From NCBI RefSeq assembly GCF_000006445.2, contig NC_006045.2, positions 558,001-622,000 of the forward strand: 64,000 nucleotides of DNA, in the 5' to 3' direction. The translations under genes were made by a program, and so were the position numbers. The notes below the pieces were generated by a model. That model ran no database searches. It saw nothing but the letters and a program-made list of their open reading frames with translations, and was not told where the DNA came from. This document shows, in pieces, positions 38,327 to 49,200 of the stretch; position 1 is the stretch's first letter; each line of letters begins with the position of its first letter. The DNA is from Debaryomyces hansenii CBS767. Lineage: Eukaryota > Ascomycota > Pichiomycetes > Serinales > Debaryomycetaceae.

Positions 38327-38989
38327 ATGTATATAGATATTCTACATGAGGCTATTGAAGCATTGTGGATTGAGAATAAAGTGATGAGAAATGAACTAGA
38401 AAAAGAAAGAGAACTTCAGCGGAAAGAAAGAAAGAGAGAGTTGGAAATTGCAAAAAAAGAAACATTAGAAAGAGAGGCTAAATTGTTTCTTCAGAATACC
38501 AAGGTTACTTATTCAGGTAGCAGAAACCTCTATAGAATTAAACATTTTTCGGAAGAAATTCTTTTAATTTCAGAAAACTTCGAATTGGACGATCGGCAGC
38601 TTATCATCATTGCAGGAAGAAATATGACAGGAAGGGCCAAAATCTGGTTCAATGAACATACGGCTCGTGAAGAAAGTCAATCTGAGACCTTCGATCAATT
38701 TATTCAAGCCCTCGAACTACAATTTAGTGAAGAGTATGATACACACGTTCAGTTTACAAAATTATTGAATTTACGCCAAATTGGAAAAGTTAGTACATTC
38801 AACAATAACTTCGACGAATTGCTTGAAAAATTACCATCTGATTACTTCTCTGAAGAAGCTAAATTACTTCTTTATCTAACAAAGCTTGGGAAGGTTACCA
38901 AAAAACAAGTAAACTCCAAGAAGCCAACAAGTTTAAGTGCTGCGAAAAGATTTGCAGTAGAATATGGCGATACACATAACAATTCTTAA
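38327..38989 (+). CDS. Lone Ty3/gypsy-like Gag protein, zinc knuckle missing
   Basis: 220 residues, related to the 3447-4331 protein: YSGSRNLYRIKHFSEEILLISENFELDDRQL and IAGRNMTGRAKIWF match its capsid start, and DETF/SETFDQF, LPSDYFSEEAKLLLYL match the middle. The N-terminal helix is strongly charged (ERELQRKERKRELEIAKKE). The protein stops near the end of the capsid region, and no CCHC knuckle occurs in the 435 bp downstream in any plus frame I read. There is no pol gene. Loss of the nucleic-acid-binding tail with the rest intact suggests either early decay or a domesticated capsid-only protein. Confidence 0.75.
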   Translation: MYIDILHEAIEALWIENKVMRNELEKERELQRKERKRELEIAKKETLEREAKLFLQNTKVTYSGSRNLYRIKHFSEEILLISENFELDDRQLIIIAGRNMTGRAKIWFNEHTAREESQSETFDQFIQALELQFSEEYDTHVQFTKLLNLRQIGKVSTFNNNFDELLEKLPSDYFSEEAKLLLYLTKLGKVTKKQVNSKKPTSLSAAKRFAVEYGDTHNNS

Positions 38990-39424
38990 CCTAAGATAAT
39001 TGACTGCACGCCTACGGCAAGATAAAATAATGTATGCCAATTGATATATAACCCTGAACTGCTACTCCGAGATCTCTAATACAATCCCTAAAGATATGTT
39101 TTTAAATATGTTCCTTGAATACCATGAAATTTGTCACTTGCGGAAGTATCTAGGTTCAATATCTAAACTTAAAAAATTACAAGAAAGCAATGCTGGAGAG
39201 TGAACAGAACAAAGGTATACATATACTTCCTCGATTGCCGAAAAAGGACCTTGAAAAATGATGTGTAGATAGGGTATAGATTGCTAAATTAGGATGTAGA
39301 TATTGGTAATGAGTATATGCAGTACCTGACTATTTTTGATTATTCGAACAACAGATGTACATAATGCTGAATTAGTATATTTGATTATCTAACAAAGCAC
39401 AGTTTCCTCAGTATATACTCAAGT
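38990..39424. other. Intergenic region before THO2
   Basis: 435 bp holding the THO2 promoter and the 3' flank of the Gag-like gene. A 24-codon frame near 39190-39262 has no family features. No LTR or pol fragment recognised. Confidence 0.4.
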
Positions 39425-42400
39425 ATGAGTACAGAATCAGAAGCTTTGATGTACTTTGACGATAAAGTAATCAATGAATTCGAAGGGGTTGGAAGTGAAA
39501 GTTTAATACAATTATTGCAAGCTCCCGATCAAACAAGCCAAGATACTGAAAATGTCACATCACAAATTTTCACAGAGCTTCTATTAGTGTACGAAGAAGA
39601 AAAGATAACGTTAGAAGCCATCATACAATTTTTGTCTTTGGCAATTAAAGATGAATTCATAGCTGTAATATTTTGTCAAGTGTTCGACGTTTTCCCGTTG
39701 TCAGTTTCTTTGCAAAAGCTTTTATTGGAAATTCATCAGCGCCAGAATATAATTAAAGCGTCAACATTTTCAAAAATGATAGGTCATGAATCGATACTGA
39801 AACTGTCTATTGTTCCTACGGATACATTGATGAAGCAATTAAACACACACAAGAGAGACGAATTCTATACGCAGAAGAAATATAATTTAATCCATGAAGA
39901 ATCAGAAGGATATGCCAAATTGATGGTAGAAATTTATAATATTTTGAAATACAGCGACACTTCGTATCAAGTTGACTATGCCCTCCGTATAATTGAGGAA
40001 TTGACTGGGCATTATAATTTGGATCCGAACCGTACTCTTGATATTTTGATTGAATTATATAGTAATAACTTTGTTGGGAATCAAGACTTTGCTATAGATT
40101 TATTAAGAAAATCCCAATGGTGGCCTTCAGAAGAGAGCGATTGTTTTTCATCCATGGAGAACCTTTCTCAAGGTGGTAATGAAACTGCTGCTAAGATTAT
40201 TGGCTTGAGAATTCTGAAACAGCCATTAGACAAAGACTTACCTGAAACCCTTAAAATTTTGTTTGCTTGCTTAATTAAGGAAGGTTTTGTAAGTTTTGGA
40301 TCGATTTATAAATATGTAACCCCTGGCGATGAAGAAATGAAAGCTTTGGAGGCCGATTATAAAAAACAGTTGAACGAAAAGATTTTCAAGGCAAGTGCTA
40401 GTGCACTCGCATTAGCATCTCCATTACAAGAAGACGAGGAAGATGAACATACATCTAAAGACAAAAAGCCATCATCCCAAGGTAATCCAAAACAAAAGGT
40501 GGGCACTTTGCAGTCAAAATTAAACTCTAATCTTAGATTCCAGTTACTACGTGTGTTTTTAGGTAACGGTTTATATTGGCCTTCGATTTATATTTTGACT
40601 GAATACCCTTTTTTGGCATATGTTGACGACGAAATAAATGAATTAATAAACCGTTTATTCAGCTCGATGCTAGCACCATTATATGGTTCTATAAAGGTGT
40701 TTTCTGACGAAGAATTGGATAGGTTACAAACGTCAAAGCAAGTTGCTTTTTCAAGACCATTTAACAATGTTCGTTATGAAGAGTCTCCCTGTACAGAATT
40801 ATTGAGCTTTAAGCCCACTATTAAGAGTTTTACCCACAAGCGCTTTCATTACTTCTATACAAACTGGAATAAGAAAATACCTCAAATCAACAATCCTGAT
40901 GATTTGTTTAAAATCTCAAAAGAATTCCTTAAATTTAACGGTGTAAACTTAGCTAAGGATTTAGAATTGTTTTCTAAAATATGTGAAATAGGGGTTTGGG
41001 ATTTAAATAAAAATCAAGACAATGAAAGTAGGAAACATGAATGGCTTCATTATTTTAGAAACTTTATTTTTCCAGCTATGCCATTGATAGAAGAAAACTC
41101 AATTATAATTGATAAGGCTTACTCCATTTTATCGTTTTATGATTCTGAAGATCGTTTTAATTTATACAGTGAAATGCATCAAGTATTAGCGAAAAATAAT
41201 CCATTGATAAAAATTGCGTATGGCAAGGCAGAGAAATCCACAAAAGATGTTCTAAAGAGGTTGTCCAAGGAGAATGTACGTCCTATGATGAGAAGACTAG
41301 CCAAAATCAGTTTTTCTAACCCGTTGCCTTGTTTCTTAACTATTTTACAACAAATTGAAAGTTATGATAACTTAAATACCTTGGTTGTCGAGACTGCAAG
41401 ATATTTTAATAATTATGGGTGGGATACGTTGACATTGGCAATTTTGATGAGACTTACTGCTTCAGGGAGATCAAATATACAAGATGATGGGTTGAATGAA
41501 CGTCAATGGATTCAATCATTGGCATCTTTTATTGGTAAGATTTGTCATCGCTATCCTAATGCAATAGATTTAAAAACATTGATAACATTCTTATTGAAAT
41601 CTCTTCATAATAAAGAAAACGTTGGGTTAATTGTTTTGAGAGAGATATTTATATGTATGGGAGGTATCCAAACAATTGCGGATTTAACGTTACGTCAGAT
41701 TGATATGATTAACTGTGGATCATCATTAGAGAAGGTAGTCTATAGAACAATCGATGATTTACGGTTCGAGAGGTTCAAATCTGGTCATATATTAGTTAAA
41801 ACTCTCGTGGAACTTGATGCTGTTAATGAACTATTAATTTTGCTCTGCCAATTAGGTGATGATATGTTGTTTAATTCTGATCAATCTCATTTGAAAGTCT
41901 TAGCAAATAAGAGTGACGATTTAAGTACAGTCTTGCATCTATTTACGCAACTAATCAATTTCTTCGGAAATAGTGAAGATTTGGCAGAATTATTATTACC
42001 GGTTTCAGAATTTACAACGAAGTACCATGTGCCGCCGTCATTTGCATTTGAAATTTGGAGACAGACTATCAGTAAGAGGATTTTAGCAGCTACAGATTCT
42101 GATGATATTTTCAATCCTGTATTGAGTGATATTATGAGTCAAAGCTCTCAAACCCTATCTTCAAAAGCCTGGGATTATTTATCAACTGGCTTGTATGCAA
42201 CATTCTGGCAATTATCCCTTTATGATATCAATTATACAGAAGAATTGTATGATGCTGAATTAGAGAAGTTAAAATCGAATATAAACAGTATCAAGGATAC
42301 TCTTTTAATTAATAAAAGAAATAGCGAGGTCTCAAGAATATCAATAGATAAGTATAAGAAGGATTTAAAACAAAATGAGGATTTTGTTTCAGTCATTCCA

Positions 42401-44170
42401 GAGGAAAACGAGAGTCACTTGAAGCATTATGAATTAATTTCCAAAAGATTAACTAAGGAGTCATCACATTGGTTCACAATGGGTGGTACTGAAAATATTA
42501 AGCTGCAAGTTCAATCATTTTTCCAATATTGTCTTCTTCCAAGAGCAATTCACTCATCATTTGATGCAGCGTATTCAGCGAAGTTTTTATTTCAGTTGCA
42601 TAAGATGGAAGCTACTAATTTTTCTATTATTATTGCTCTAAATGAACTAATTAAAAGCAATATTTTATTTGGTACATTATTTACATCTACTCCTGCCGAG
42701 GCAGAAAATCTTGGTTTGTTTTTTGCAGAATTACTAAAGAGGTTGCATGCATGGTCAAACGAAAGCACGTTCAATGCTGAAGCAAAAAATTCCACGTTGT
42801 TTTCAGAAGCAGACACTACTCAAGAACTAACGTACGACATCTTTCGTAAATTATTGTTTGAATACCACGATATTATTTTGAAAGATGTTGGCAAAGCATT
42901 GGAAGTTAAAGAATATATGTGTCGTCGTAATGCAATTACTTTCTTGAAATATCTTGTTGGTATTTACCCTAACGTAGAGGATCATTGTGAAAAAATTGTA
43001 ACTTACCTTGAGAATATTGCCTTGAATGAGGAGAGAGAGGACTTAAAATTATCATCAAGCGCATTAATTGGACATGTAAAATCGAGATCAAAATATTGGG
43101 TGCCTTTGTGGGAATTTATCCCTATGGACGACGAAGAAAAAGAAGCACATGTTCAAAAGCGAAATGCAATAAAAGAAAATATTAAGAAATTAGAGCAAGA
43201 AAGTAAGGATAGAATCAAAGAGAAGGAGCTTAAGGAGAAGCTTATGAGAGAGAAAGAACTCTCAGAAAAAAAAAATCATACAAGTACAATCAGCTATGAT
43301 GAATCAAAGTCAACATCATCAAGACCTGGTACGAGAACTTCTGATTCTGCTAAAACAAGATACGATTATTACTCGAAGTACGGAGAAAATAAAGTGAAGA
43401 GCCAACCAAAGGATGAGACTTCTACGGGAGCACAAAAGGTAGCCAAGGTAGAGAATGAAGTCGCAGAAAAATCGAAGCAAGATGACAAGAAGGAAAATTC
43501 CAAACAATTAGATTTGAAGGCGCGAATCAGAGAAGCAAAGAAGGAATTAAAGGAGTCGCACAAATCTAATTCAACGCCAGTATCGAAAGAGGCTTCTCCA
43601 GCTTCATCCAATGAAAGCATTAACAGCAAAGATCAAACAAAAGGAAGCATACCAGCAAGAAAACCGAATGCACCTAGCGCACTTAACGCACCTAACACAC
43701 CTAACACACCTAACGCACCTAACGCACCGAACGCGCCGAAAGCTCAACTGAATTCCAGACTAACTGAAGAGAACAGATCTAAACTGCGTACTCCTCTTCC
43801 ACCACAAGATATAGCTGCTCAAAAGGATACGCAGAATGATTCCAGATATAATGAAAAAAATCAACAATTTGGAGGTAGAAGATACAATGAAAACTATAAT
43901 TCGAATAGATATAATCAAAGATCATATACTCAAAATAATCAACAAAATAGGTTGCAACAGAAGAGACCTATTCCACCACCTCCATCTAGAGGACCCTCAA
44001 GACCTATTCCTCCCCCACCTCCACCGCCAGCTGGTCTCAAACTAACCAATGATCATCAACATAGACATGATAATCAGGGGGGCAGAAATAATGGTAGATA
44101 TGATACCAAGAGAAAACATGATACGTATAACAGCAGTGGAAGAGGCTACGATAAGAAACCAAGATACTAA
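39425..44170 (+). CDS. THO2: THO complex subunit Tho2
   Basis: 1,581-residue scaffold of THO/TREX, which couples transcription elongation to mRNA export and prevents R-loops. Length is close to S. cerevisiae Tho2 (1,597). The N-terminal two thirds are a helical solenoid. HKRFHYFYTNWNKKIP and the SSHWFTMGGTENIKLQVQSFFQYCLLPRAIHSSFDAAYSAKFLFQLHKM block correspond to the conserved Tho2 central and C-terminal domains. From about 1240 the tail is charged and disordered: a Lys/Glu coiled segment, an Asn-Ala-Pro repeat (about 1414-1440), Asn/Arg-rich stretches and a proline run, ending GYDKKPRY. The basic tail probably binds RNA. It converges on TFIIIA. Confidence 0.9.
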   Translation: MSTESEALMYFDDKVINEFEGVGSESLIQLLQAPDQTSQDTENVTSQIFTELLLVYEEEKITLEAIIQFLSLAIKDEFIAVIFCQVFDVFPLSVSLQKLLLEIHQRQNIIKASTFSKMIGHESILKLSIVPTDTLMKQLNTHKRDEFYTQKKYNLIHEESEGYAKLMVEIYNILKYSDTSYQVDYALRIIEELTGHYNLDPNRTLDILIELYSNNFVGNQDFAIDLLRKSQWWPSEESDCFSSMENLSQGGNETAAKIIGLRILKQPLDKDLPETLKILFACLIKEGFVSFGSIYKYVTPGDEEMKALEADYKKQLNEKIFKASASALALASPLQEDEEDEHTSKDKKPSSQGNPKQKVGTLQSKLNSNLRFQLLRVFLGNGLYWPSIYILTEYPFLAYVDDEINELINRLFSSMLAPLYGSIKVFSDEELDRLQTSKQVAFSRPFNNVRYEESPCTELLSFKPTIKSFTHKRFHYFYTNWNKKIPQINNPDDLFKISKEFLKFNGVNLAKDLELFSKICEIGVWDLNKNQDNESRKHEWLHYFRNFIFPAMPLIEENSIIIDKAYSILSFYDSEDRFNLYSEMHQVLAKNNPLIKIAYGKAEKSTKDVLKRLSKENVRPMMRRLAKISFSNPLPCFLTILQQIESYDNLNTLVVETARYFNNYGWDTLTLAILMRLTASGRSNIQDDGLNERQWIQSLASFIGKICHRYPNAIDLKTLITFLLKSLHNKENVGLIVLREIFICMGGIQTIADLTLRQIDMINCGSSLEKVVYRTIDDLRFERFKSGHILVKTLVELDAVNELLILLCQLGDDMLFNSDQSHLKVLANKSDDLSTVLHLFTQLINFFGNSEDLAELLLPVSEFTTKYHVPPSFAFEIWRQTISKRILAATDSDDIFNPVLSDIMSQSSQTLSSKAWDYLSTGLYATFWQLSLYDINYTEELYDAELEKLKSNINSIKDTLLINKRNSEVSRISIDKYKKDLKQNEDFVSVIPEENESHLKHYELISKRLTKESSHWFTMGGTENIKLQVQSFFQYCLLPRAIHSSFDAAYSAKFLFQLHKMEATNFSIIIALNELIKSNILFGTLFTSTPAEAENLGLFFAELLKRLHAWSNESTFNAEAKNSTLFSEADTTQELTYDIFRKLLFEYHDIILKDVGKALEVKEYMCRRNAITFLKYLVGIYPNVEDHCEKIVTYLENIALNEEREDLKLSSSALIGHVKSRSKYWVPLWEFIPMDDEEKEAHVQKRNAIKENIKKLEQESKDRIKEKELKEKLMREKELSEKKNHTSTISYDESKSTSSRPGTRTSDSAKTRYDYYSKYGENKVKSQPKDETSTGAQKVAKVENEVAEKSKQDDKKENSKQLDLKARIREAKKELKESHKSNSTPVSKEASPASSNESINSKDQTKGSIPARKPNAPSALNAPNTPNTPNAPNAPNAPKAQLNSRLTEENRSKLRTPLPPQDIAAQKDTQNDSRYNEKNQQFGGRRYNENYNSNRYNQRSYTQNNQQNRLQQKRPIPPPPSRGPSRPIPPPPPPPAGLKLTNDHQHRHDNQGGRNNGRYDTKRKHDTYNSSGRGYDKKPRY
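43664..43744 (+). repeat. 9-bp coding minisatellite in THO2
   Basis: About eight and a half tandem 9-bp units near CCTAACGCA, with third-position and A/G variants, encode Pro-Asn-Ala/Thr repeats in the disordered Tho2 tail. The middle four units are near-identical, the outer ones diverged, as expected from slippage growth. Confidence 0.85.
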
Positions 44171-44225
44171 TAATTGTATATAATTTTATAATAAATGACA
44201 TTATATTAAATATATATATATTACA

Positions 44226-45584
44226 CTATTTTACATTCGTAGTATTATTACTTGCCGTTTGGCCAGCCTGAATCGATTTTAATTCTTCATCTATCAAGTC
44301 ATCTAGCTCAAAATCGTCGTCACTACTTTCCATTGCATGATGTCTCTTGGTAGCCATCACAGGTTCATCATTTTCTGGAAATAACCTCTTATCGTGCATA
44401 TTGCTATCTGGGACTTTTTCTTCCAGCTCAAGACTTTTTAAAAACGCTTCAATCTTTTTTAAGTGAGATTCATGCCACTTTAAATGTCTCTCAAGATCAT
44501 AATCACGGCTGAACATTCTATCACAATTCTTTTTCGGACATGGAACTTTCCTTTTCAGATAATTATTCAGAATAAGATCTACAATAGATGCTTTTCCAGA
44601 TTCCAAAGTTAAATTCAACGAATTCAAAGATTTATGTGAAGCTTGCAAACCATTGGACATGTAATCATTCTCTTCCTTCTCTTCATCCGACGGTACTTCC
44701 ACAAACCCTTTTGATTGTAATCCTTCTAAAGTATTAAAATCAATATTGGTAGAGTCCTTCTCGCTTAGAAGTTTATCTAACTGTTCTCGTTCGATCGGTT
44801 TCAATAAATCATCAGGAAGATTTCTGTCGTGATAAGTGTTGTAATGATCTATCAAATCAGCTTTTTTCACAAATTTTCCAATGTTACAATAATTACAATT
44901 CCATAATTTGACTATCTTTTCTTCATCGTGAATATTCATGTGTGACCGAAGCCCTTTCTTACCCACGCAACCTTTCCCACATATAGGACACTTTATCTTT
45001 GGGTGCTCAGTTTTTATATGCAATTGTAAAGCCGACCACGTCATAAAATTTCCAAAACAGCCTTGATGGTCACATTGATAAGCCGGCGAGTCACTGTGAT
45101 ATTTAATATTGTGCTGTGCCAATCGATACGGTCTGTTAAACGATTTATTACACTTATTGCATAATAATTTTTTTTCATGAACCGATAGCGTATGGTGTCT
45201 GAGTGACTGATGCTTATAAAATGATTCATTACAGCCCTCAAATGTACAAATGAATGATTTTGTATGTGTTATTTCGTGTCTCTTTAAATGTTGTAAGGTA
45301 TTTACACCTTTGCCGCAAGTTGCACACTGGAAGGGTTTACTTTCTTGATCTTCATGAGAAAGCAAATGTGCTTGTAAATGTGACTTTCTTAGGAATGACT
45401 TGTCGCATCCAGTTTCCGAGCATTTAAAGGGTCTTTCATTAGTATGTGATCTTTTATGTTGTTCTAAGAGCGATGGTTTAGAATAGGCCTTCCCGCAGTC
45501 TGGCTCGTCACAAATATAATTTTTAGGTCGAGCTGAAGACGATGACGCCCTTGAGGATACGGACGCTGTCTCCGAAGATTCCAT
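44226..45584 (-). CDS. PZF1: Transcription factor IIIA, nine C2H2 zinc fingers
   Basis: 452-residue 5S rRNA gene factor that nucleates TFIIIC binding at the internal control region and also binds 5S RNA. Nine C2H2 fingers: the first at about 23-47 (YICDEPDCGKAYSKPSLLEQH), eight in close succession to about 255, then a long acidic spacer (about 256-350) and the ninth (VPCPKKNCDRMFSRDYDLERHLKWH). Eight plus one around a spacer is the layout of yeast TFIIIA, whose spacer is needed for transcription. The tail is acidic. Confidence 0.92.
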   Translation of the reverse strand: MESSETASVSSRASSSSARPKNYICDEPDCGKAYSKPSLLEQHKRSHTNERPFKCSETGCDKSFLRKSHLQAHLLSHEDQESKPFQCATCGKGVNTLQHLKRHEITHTKSFICTFEGCNESFYKHQSLRHHTLSVHEKKLLCNKCNKSFNRPYRLAQHNIKYHSDSPAYQCDHQGCFGNFMTWSALQLHIKTEHPKIKCPICGKGCVGKKGLRSHMNIHDEEKIVKLWNCNYCNIGKFVKKADLIDHYNTYHDRNLPDDLLKPIEREQLDKLLSEKDSTNIDFNTLEGLQSKGFVEVPSDEEKEENDYMSNGLQASHKSLNSLNLTLESGKASIVDLILNNYLKRKVPCPKKNCDRMFSRDYDLERHLKWHESHLKKIEAFLKSLELEEKVPDSNMHDKRLFPENDEPVMATKRHHAMESSDDDFELDDLIDEELKSIQAGQTASNNTTNVK

Positions 45585-45877
45585 AACTCAATCTAATCTT
45601 TCTAGAAAAATTATAAATATACTGTTAGCATCAAGATATATTTTATATTTATCTAATGAAAAATATTCTGAGCCGCAACTTTGTTCCATTATACAATTTT
45701 TATTTTAATTCTTATATTCATTCCTAAATAAATGAGAGTGATACTCAATAAACAGGTCACATAAACCAATATCATATATTGGTAATAAAAGAAAATAAAT
45801 ATTATTTATGGAGGTGAAAATAGAAACAAAAATTACAGGGTATAGTAAACAAAAATATTACACAGTGTTAAGCTTCG

Positions 45878-45974
45878 TTCCTCATGGCCCAATGGTCAAG
45901 GCGTCTGGCTACGATTTCGTATCCACTTCTCGGTTGGAACCAGAAGATTCCAGGTTCGACTCCTGGTGGGGAAG
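45878..45974 (+). tRNA. tRNA-Arg(ACG) with intron
   Basis: The acceptor TTCCTCA pairs with TGGGGAA. The D-arm is TGGCCCAATGGTCAAGGCG and the T-arm CCAGGTTCGACTCCTGG. The anticodon stem TCTGG/CCAGA encloses CTACGA, giving ACG (read as ICG, Arg), with a 24-nt intron at about 45915-45938 after position 37. The exons match S. cerevisiae tRNA-Arg(ACG), which as I recall has no intron. A T-run follows (45980 onward). Confidence 0.88.
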
Positions 45975-46271
45975 CTTACATTTTTTTTGGTTTCACATAC
46001 AACCAATATGTTCTATTCATATACGCCATTACAACGTATATCTATATCTACGATATATATATAAAAGTATGAATTATTTGTCAGTCATATCTCTGGCGTG
46101 TTTATCTATTAATTTGTAGGATGATAGCTATTATTACTATTTACTTGCAAATTTATTTTCAAGTGGGGCACTCCCGCATTGAATTTTACAGCAATCTATG
46201 AAATCCTCTAAGAATAGAATTTCAAATAGAATCCAATTACTTCTTCCTTATACTTCGGATAATAGATAATA

Positions 46272-49200
46272 ATGACAGGACGTCCAATTATTCTCCGGTT
46301 ATCGAATACTGGGGAGCCAGTCAATAATACTGCTGTACAGAATGGGGTATTGATCTTGCCGAGTGTTGCACTCCCCAAGGATTATAAGAAGGGAGATGCT
46401 TTGTTTAATTTACACCTTACATTAAATGCAGCTTCGGCGGTATCTAATAACGGAACAATTTTCTCTAACGTTCCTCGAGAATATTCGACAAAATTTGATA
46501 GAAGTAAATTCTATGAATATCCCCTTGATACTTCTTTCCATAGAGATATCTTAGTGAACATTCCGATTTCGAAGCCGGGTAGTTATTGTTACTATATTTG
46601 CTATGAGGACAAGGAACAAAAGAAAAGAACCACAGACAAGTTTTATTTCGTTGTACCACCTAACTTGAGTATCGGCAACGAGTATGTTCCATTTAACAAT
46701 ATCAACATTCAGTCTGTCATTTCAAAGTGGATTGGACCCTTAGACCAATGGAACGCATTATTTGAGGATATCTCAAAAAAAGGTTATAATATGATCCATT
46801 TTACGCCTTTGCAGGAGAGAGGTGTATCAAATTCACCGTATTCAATTTACGACCAGTTGAGATTCGATCCCAACTTATTTAAAAGCAATGATGATGCTGC
46901 TAAATTTTTGAAGGAGTTATTAGCAAAAAACAATTTATTATCTTTGACTGATGTTGTGTTGAACCATACTGCAAATAACTCTGAATGGATTAGAGAATAC
47001 CCCGATGCAGGTTACAACGTGGAAAACTCTCCACATTTGCAATCTGCTATCGAGTTAGATGAAAAATTGCTTGAATTTTCTAATAAATTAGATGAATTTG
47101 GTTTACCTGAGGATATTAAAACGCAGGATGATTTGAATGCAATTGCTGATGGAATTGTGAAACATGTCGTGAATCCGTTGAAATTATGGCAATATTATGT
47201 TTTTGATAAACAAGAGTCCGTTGACGCTCTTAAGAACGCTTTTGAAAACGGAAATTCAAAGATTTCTCCTGGTACAATTCCTTCTGATATTGATTCAAAC
47301 AATATCAAGCAATTGTCTAAATATATTTTAGAAACGTGTAATACTAGAGGACAAGTGATTTTAGAAGATAGATTTGCCAACAAATTAGACTCCGCCAAGT
47401 TTTTGGCCGTATTATTTACTTTGTTGGATTATCCTTCCAATAAAGTTGATTTTGAGACAATTTCCAGTAAGGCTAGTTCAATAATTGATGAAATTAACTT
47501 GGACTTATATGCCGTTTATGACGATGATGTAAAATCAATTAAAAACCAATTAAAAGATAGAATTAGATACATGAGACTTGATAATGACGGCCCAAAGTTA
47601 GGCCCAGTTTCGAAAGATAATCCATTAACTGAACCATATTTTACAAGATTCAAAGGAGCGGATGGAAAACAATGGGCTTTGGCGAATAACGGTTGGATTT
47701 GGGGAGGTAACCCATTACAAGACTTTGCGTCAAGTGAATCTAAGGCCTACTTGAGAAGAGAAGTGGTAATTTGGGGAGATTGTGTCAAATTAAGATATGG
47801 AAGCAAAGAAGAAGATTCGCCTCATTTATGGAAACGTATGATCGACTATACGAAAGAGTGTGCATCTGTATTCGATGGTTTTAGAATTGACAATTGCCAT
47901 TCCACTCCGTTGCATGTGGGGGAAAAGTTATTGGATGTTGCCAGAAGTGTTAATCCAGACTTATACATAGTTGCTGAATTATTTAGTGGGTCTGAAGAGA
48001 TGGATAAAGTGTTTGTCGAAAGATTAGGTATCAATAGTCTTATTAGAGAAGCCATGCAAGCAGGAAGTGTTTCCGAATTATCAACGTTGGTTCATAAACA
48101 TGGTGGTCGTCCAATTGGATCCTTGACCTGGTTGCCATTAGATGAATTTGCTTATCCAGCATTATCGGAGCCTGAGAAAGACAAATATGGGGATTCATAT
48201 TCCGAATTAGAAATTCCAAAGGCTTTAACTTCGCTGGCTCCGCATGCTTTATTCATGGACTGTACTCATGACAATGAAATGCCAGCTCAAAAGAGAACAG
48301 TAGAGGATACATTACCAAATGCAGCATTAGTTGCATTCTGCTCTTCTGCAATTGGATCTGTATTTGGGTTTGATGAATGTTATCCAGAATTACTAAACGT
48401 TGTTGATGAGAAACGTATTTATACATACGGTGAAAATGGTATTGGTAGTATAAAGCAAAAATTACATTCTATTAGAAAGTCGCTTGCTACTGAAAGTGAT
48501 GATATACTGAGAGATCATGAAATGTATATTCATCATGAAGGTCAATATATTACTATTCAAAGACATAACTCCAGAACTGGTAAGGGTTGGTTTTTAATAG
48601 CAAGAACGAAATTTAATGACAACGCAGAACATCAAACTTTATCACCTTCGGTATTAGGAGGAACAAAAGTAAAAAATGAGTTTGCATACACTTTAAAGAA
48701 AGTTGATGGTCATCAACGCGACGATAAGAAATTGACCGGTATCCCCGTTGCTTTAGAAGAAATTCCAGCGCCAGAAATCGAATACAATGATAAAGATTCT
48801 AAAATTCACGTAAATGAGAGTTTTATCCCAGGATCTATAGCTGTGTTTTCAACTGAGATCCCAAAGGTAGACGTCTCATTAGATACGTTTGTGAGAGAAG
48901 GAGCCGTGGAAGCTTCATTAGACTTAGACTTATACGACTTAAATGCCCTAATGTATCGTGCAGAACCAGAAGAACGTGATGCGAGCGATGGAAGTGATGG
49001 TGTTTATCAAATTCCTAAACATGGCAGCTTGATCTATGCCGGTTTTGAAGGCTGGATTTCTGTATTGAAAAATGTGATATGGCAAAATGATCTTGCGCAT
49101 CCGCTTTGTGATCATCTTAGAGAAGGTGAATGGCCGCTTGACTATGTTGTCAATAGATTAAATAAGTATTCGCAAGGCTCCAAATCATTACAAAAATTCC

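Noticed and set aside
38990..39262. Possible pol or zinc-knuckle remnant after the second Gag gene
   Set aside because: No CX2CX4HX4C pattern or polymerase motif in the plus frames; only a 24-codon frame without features.
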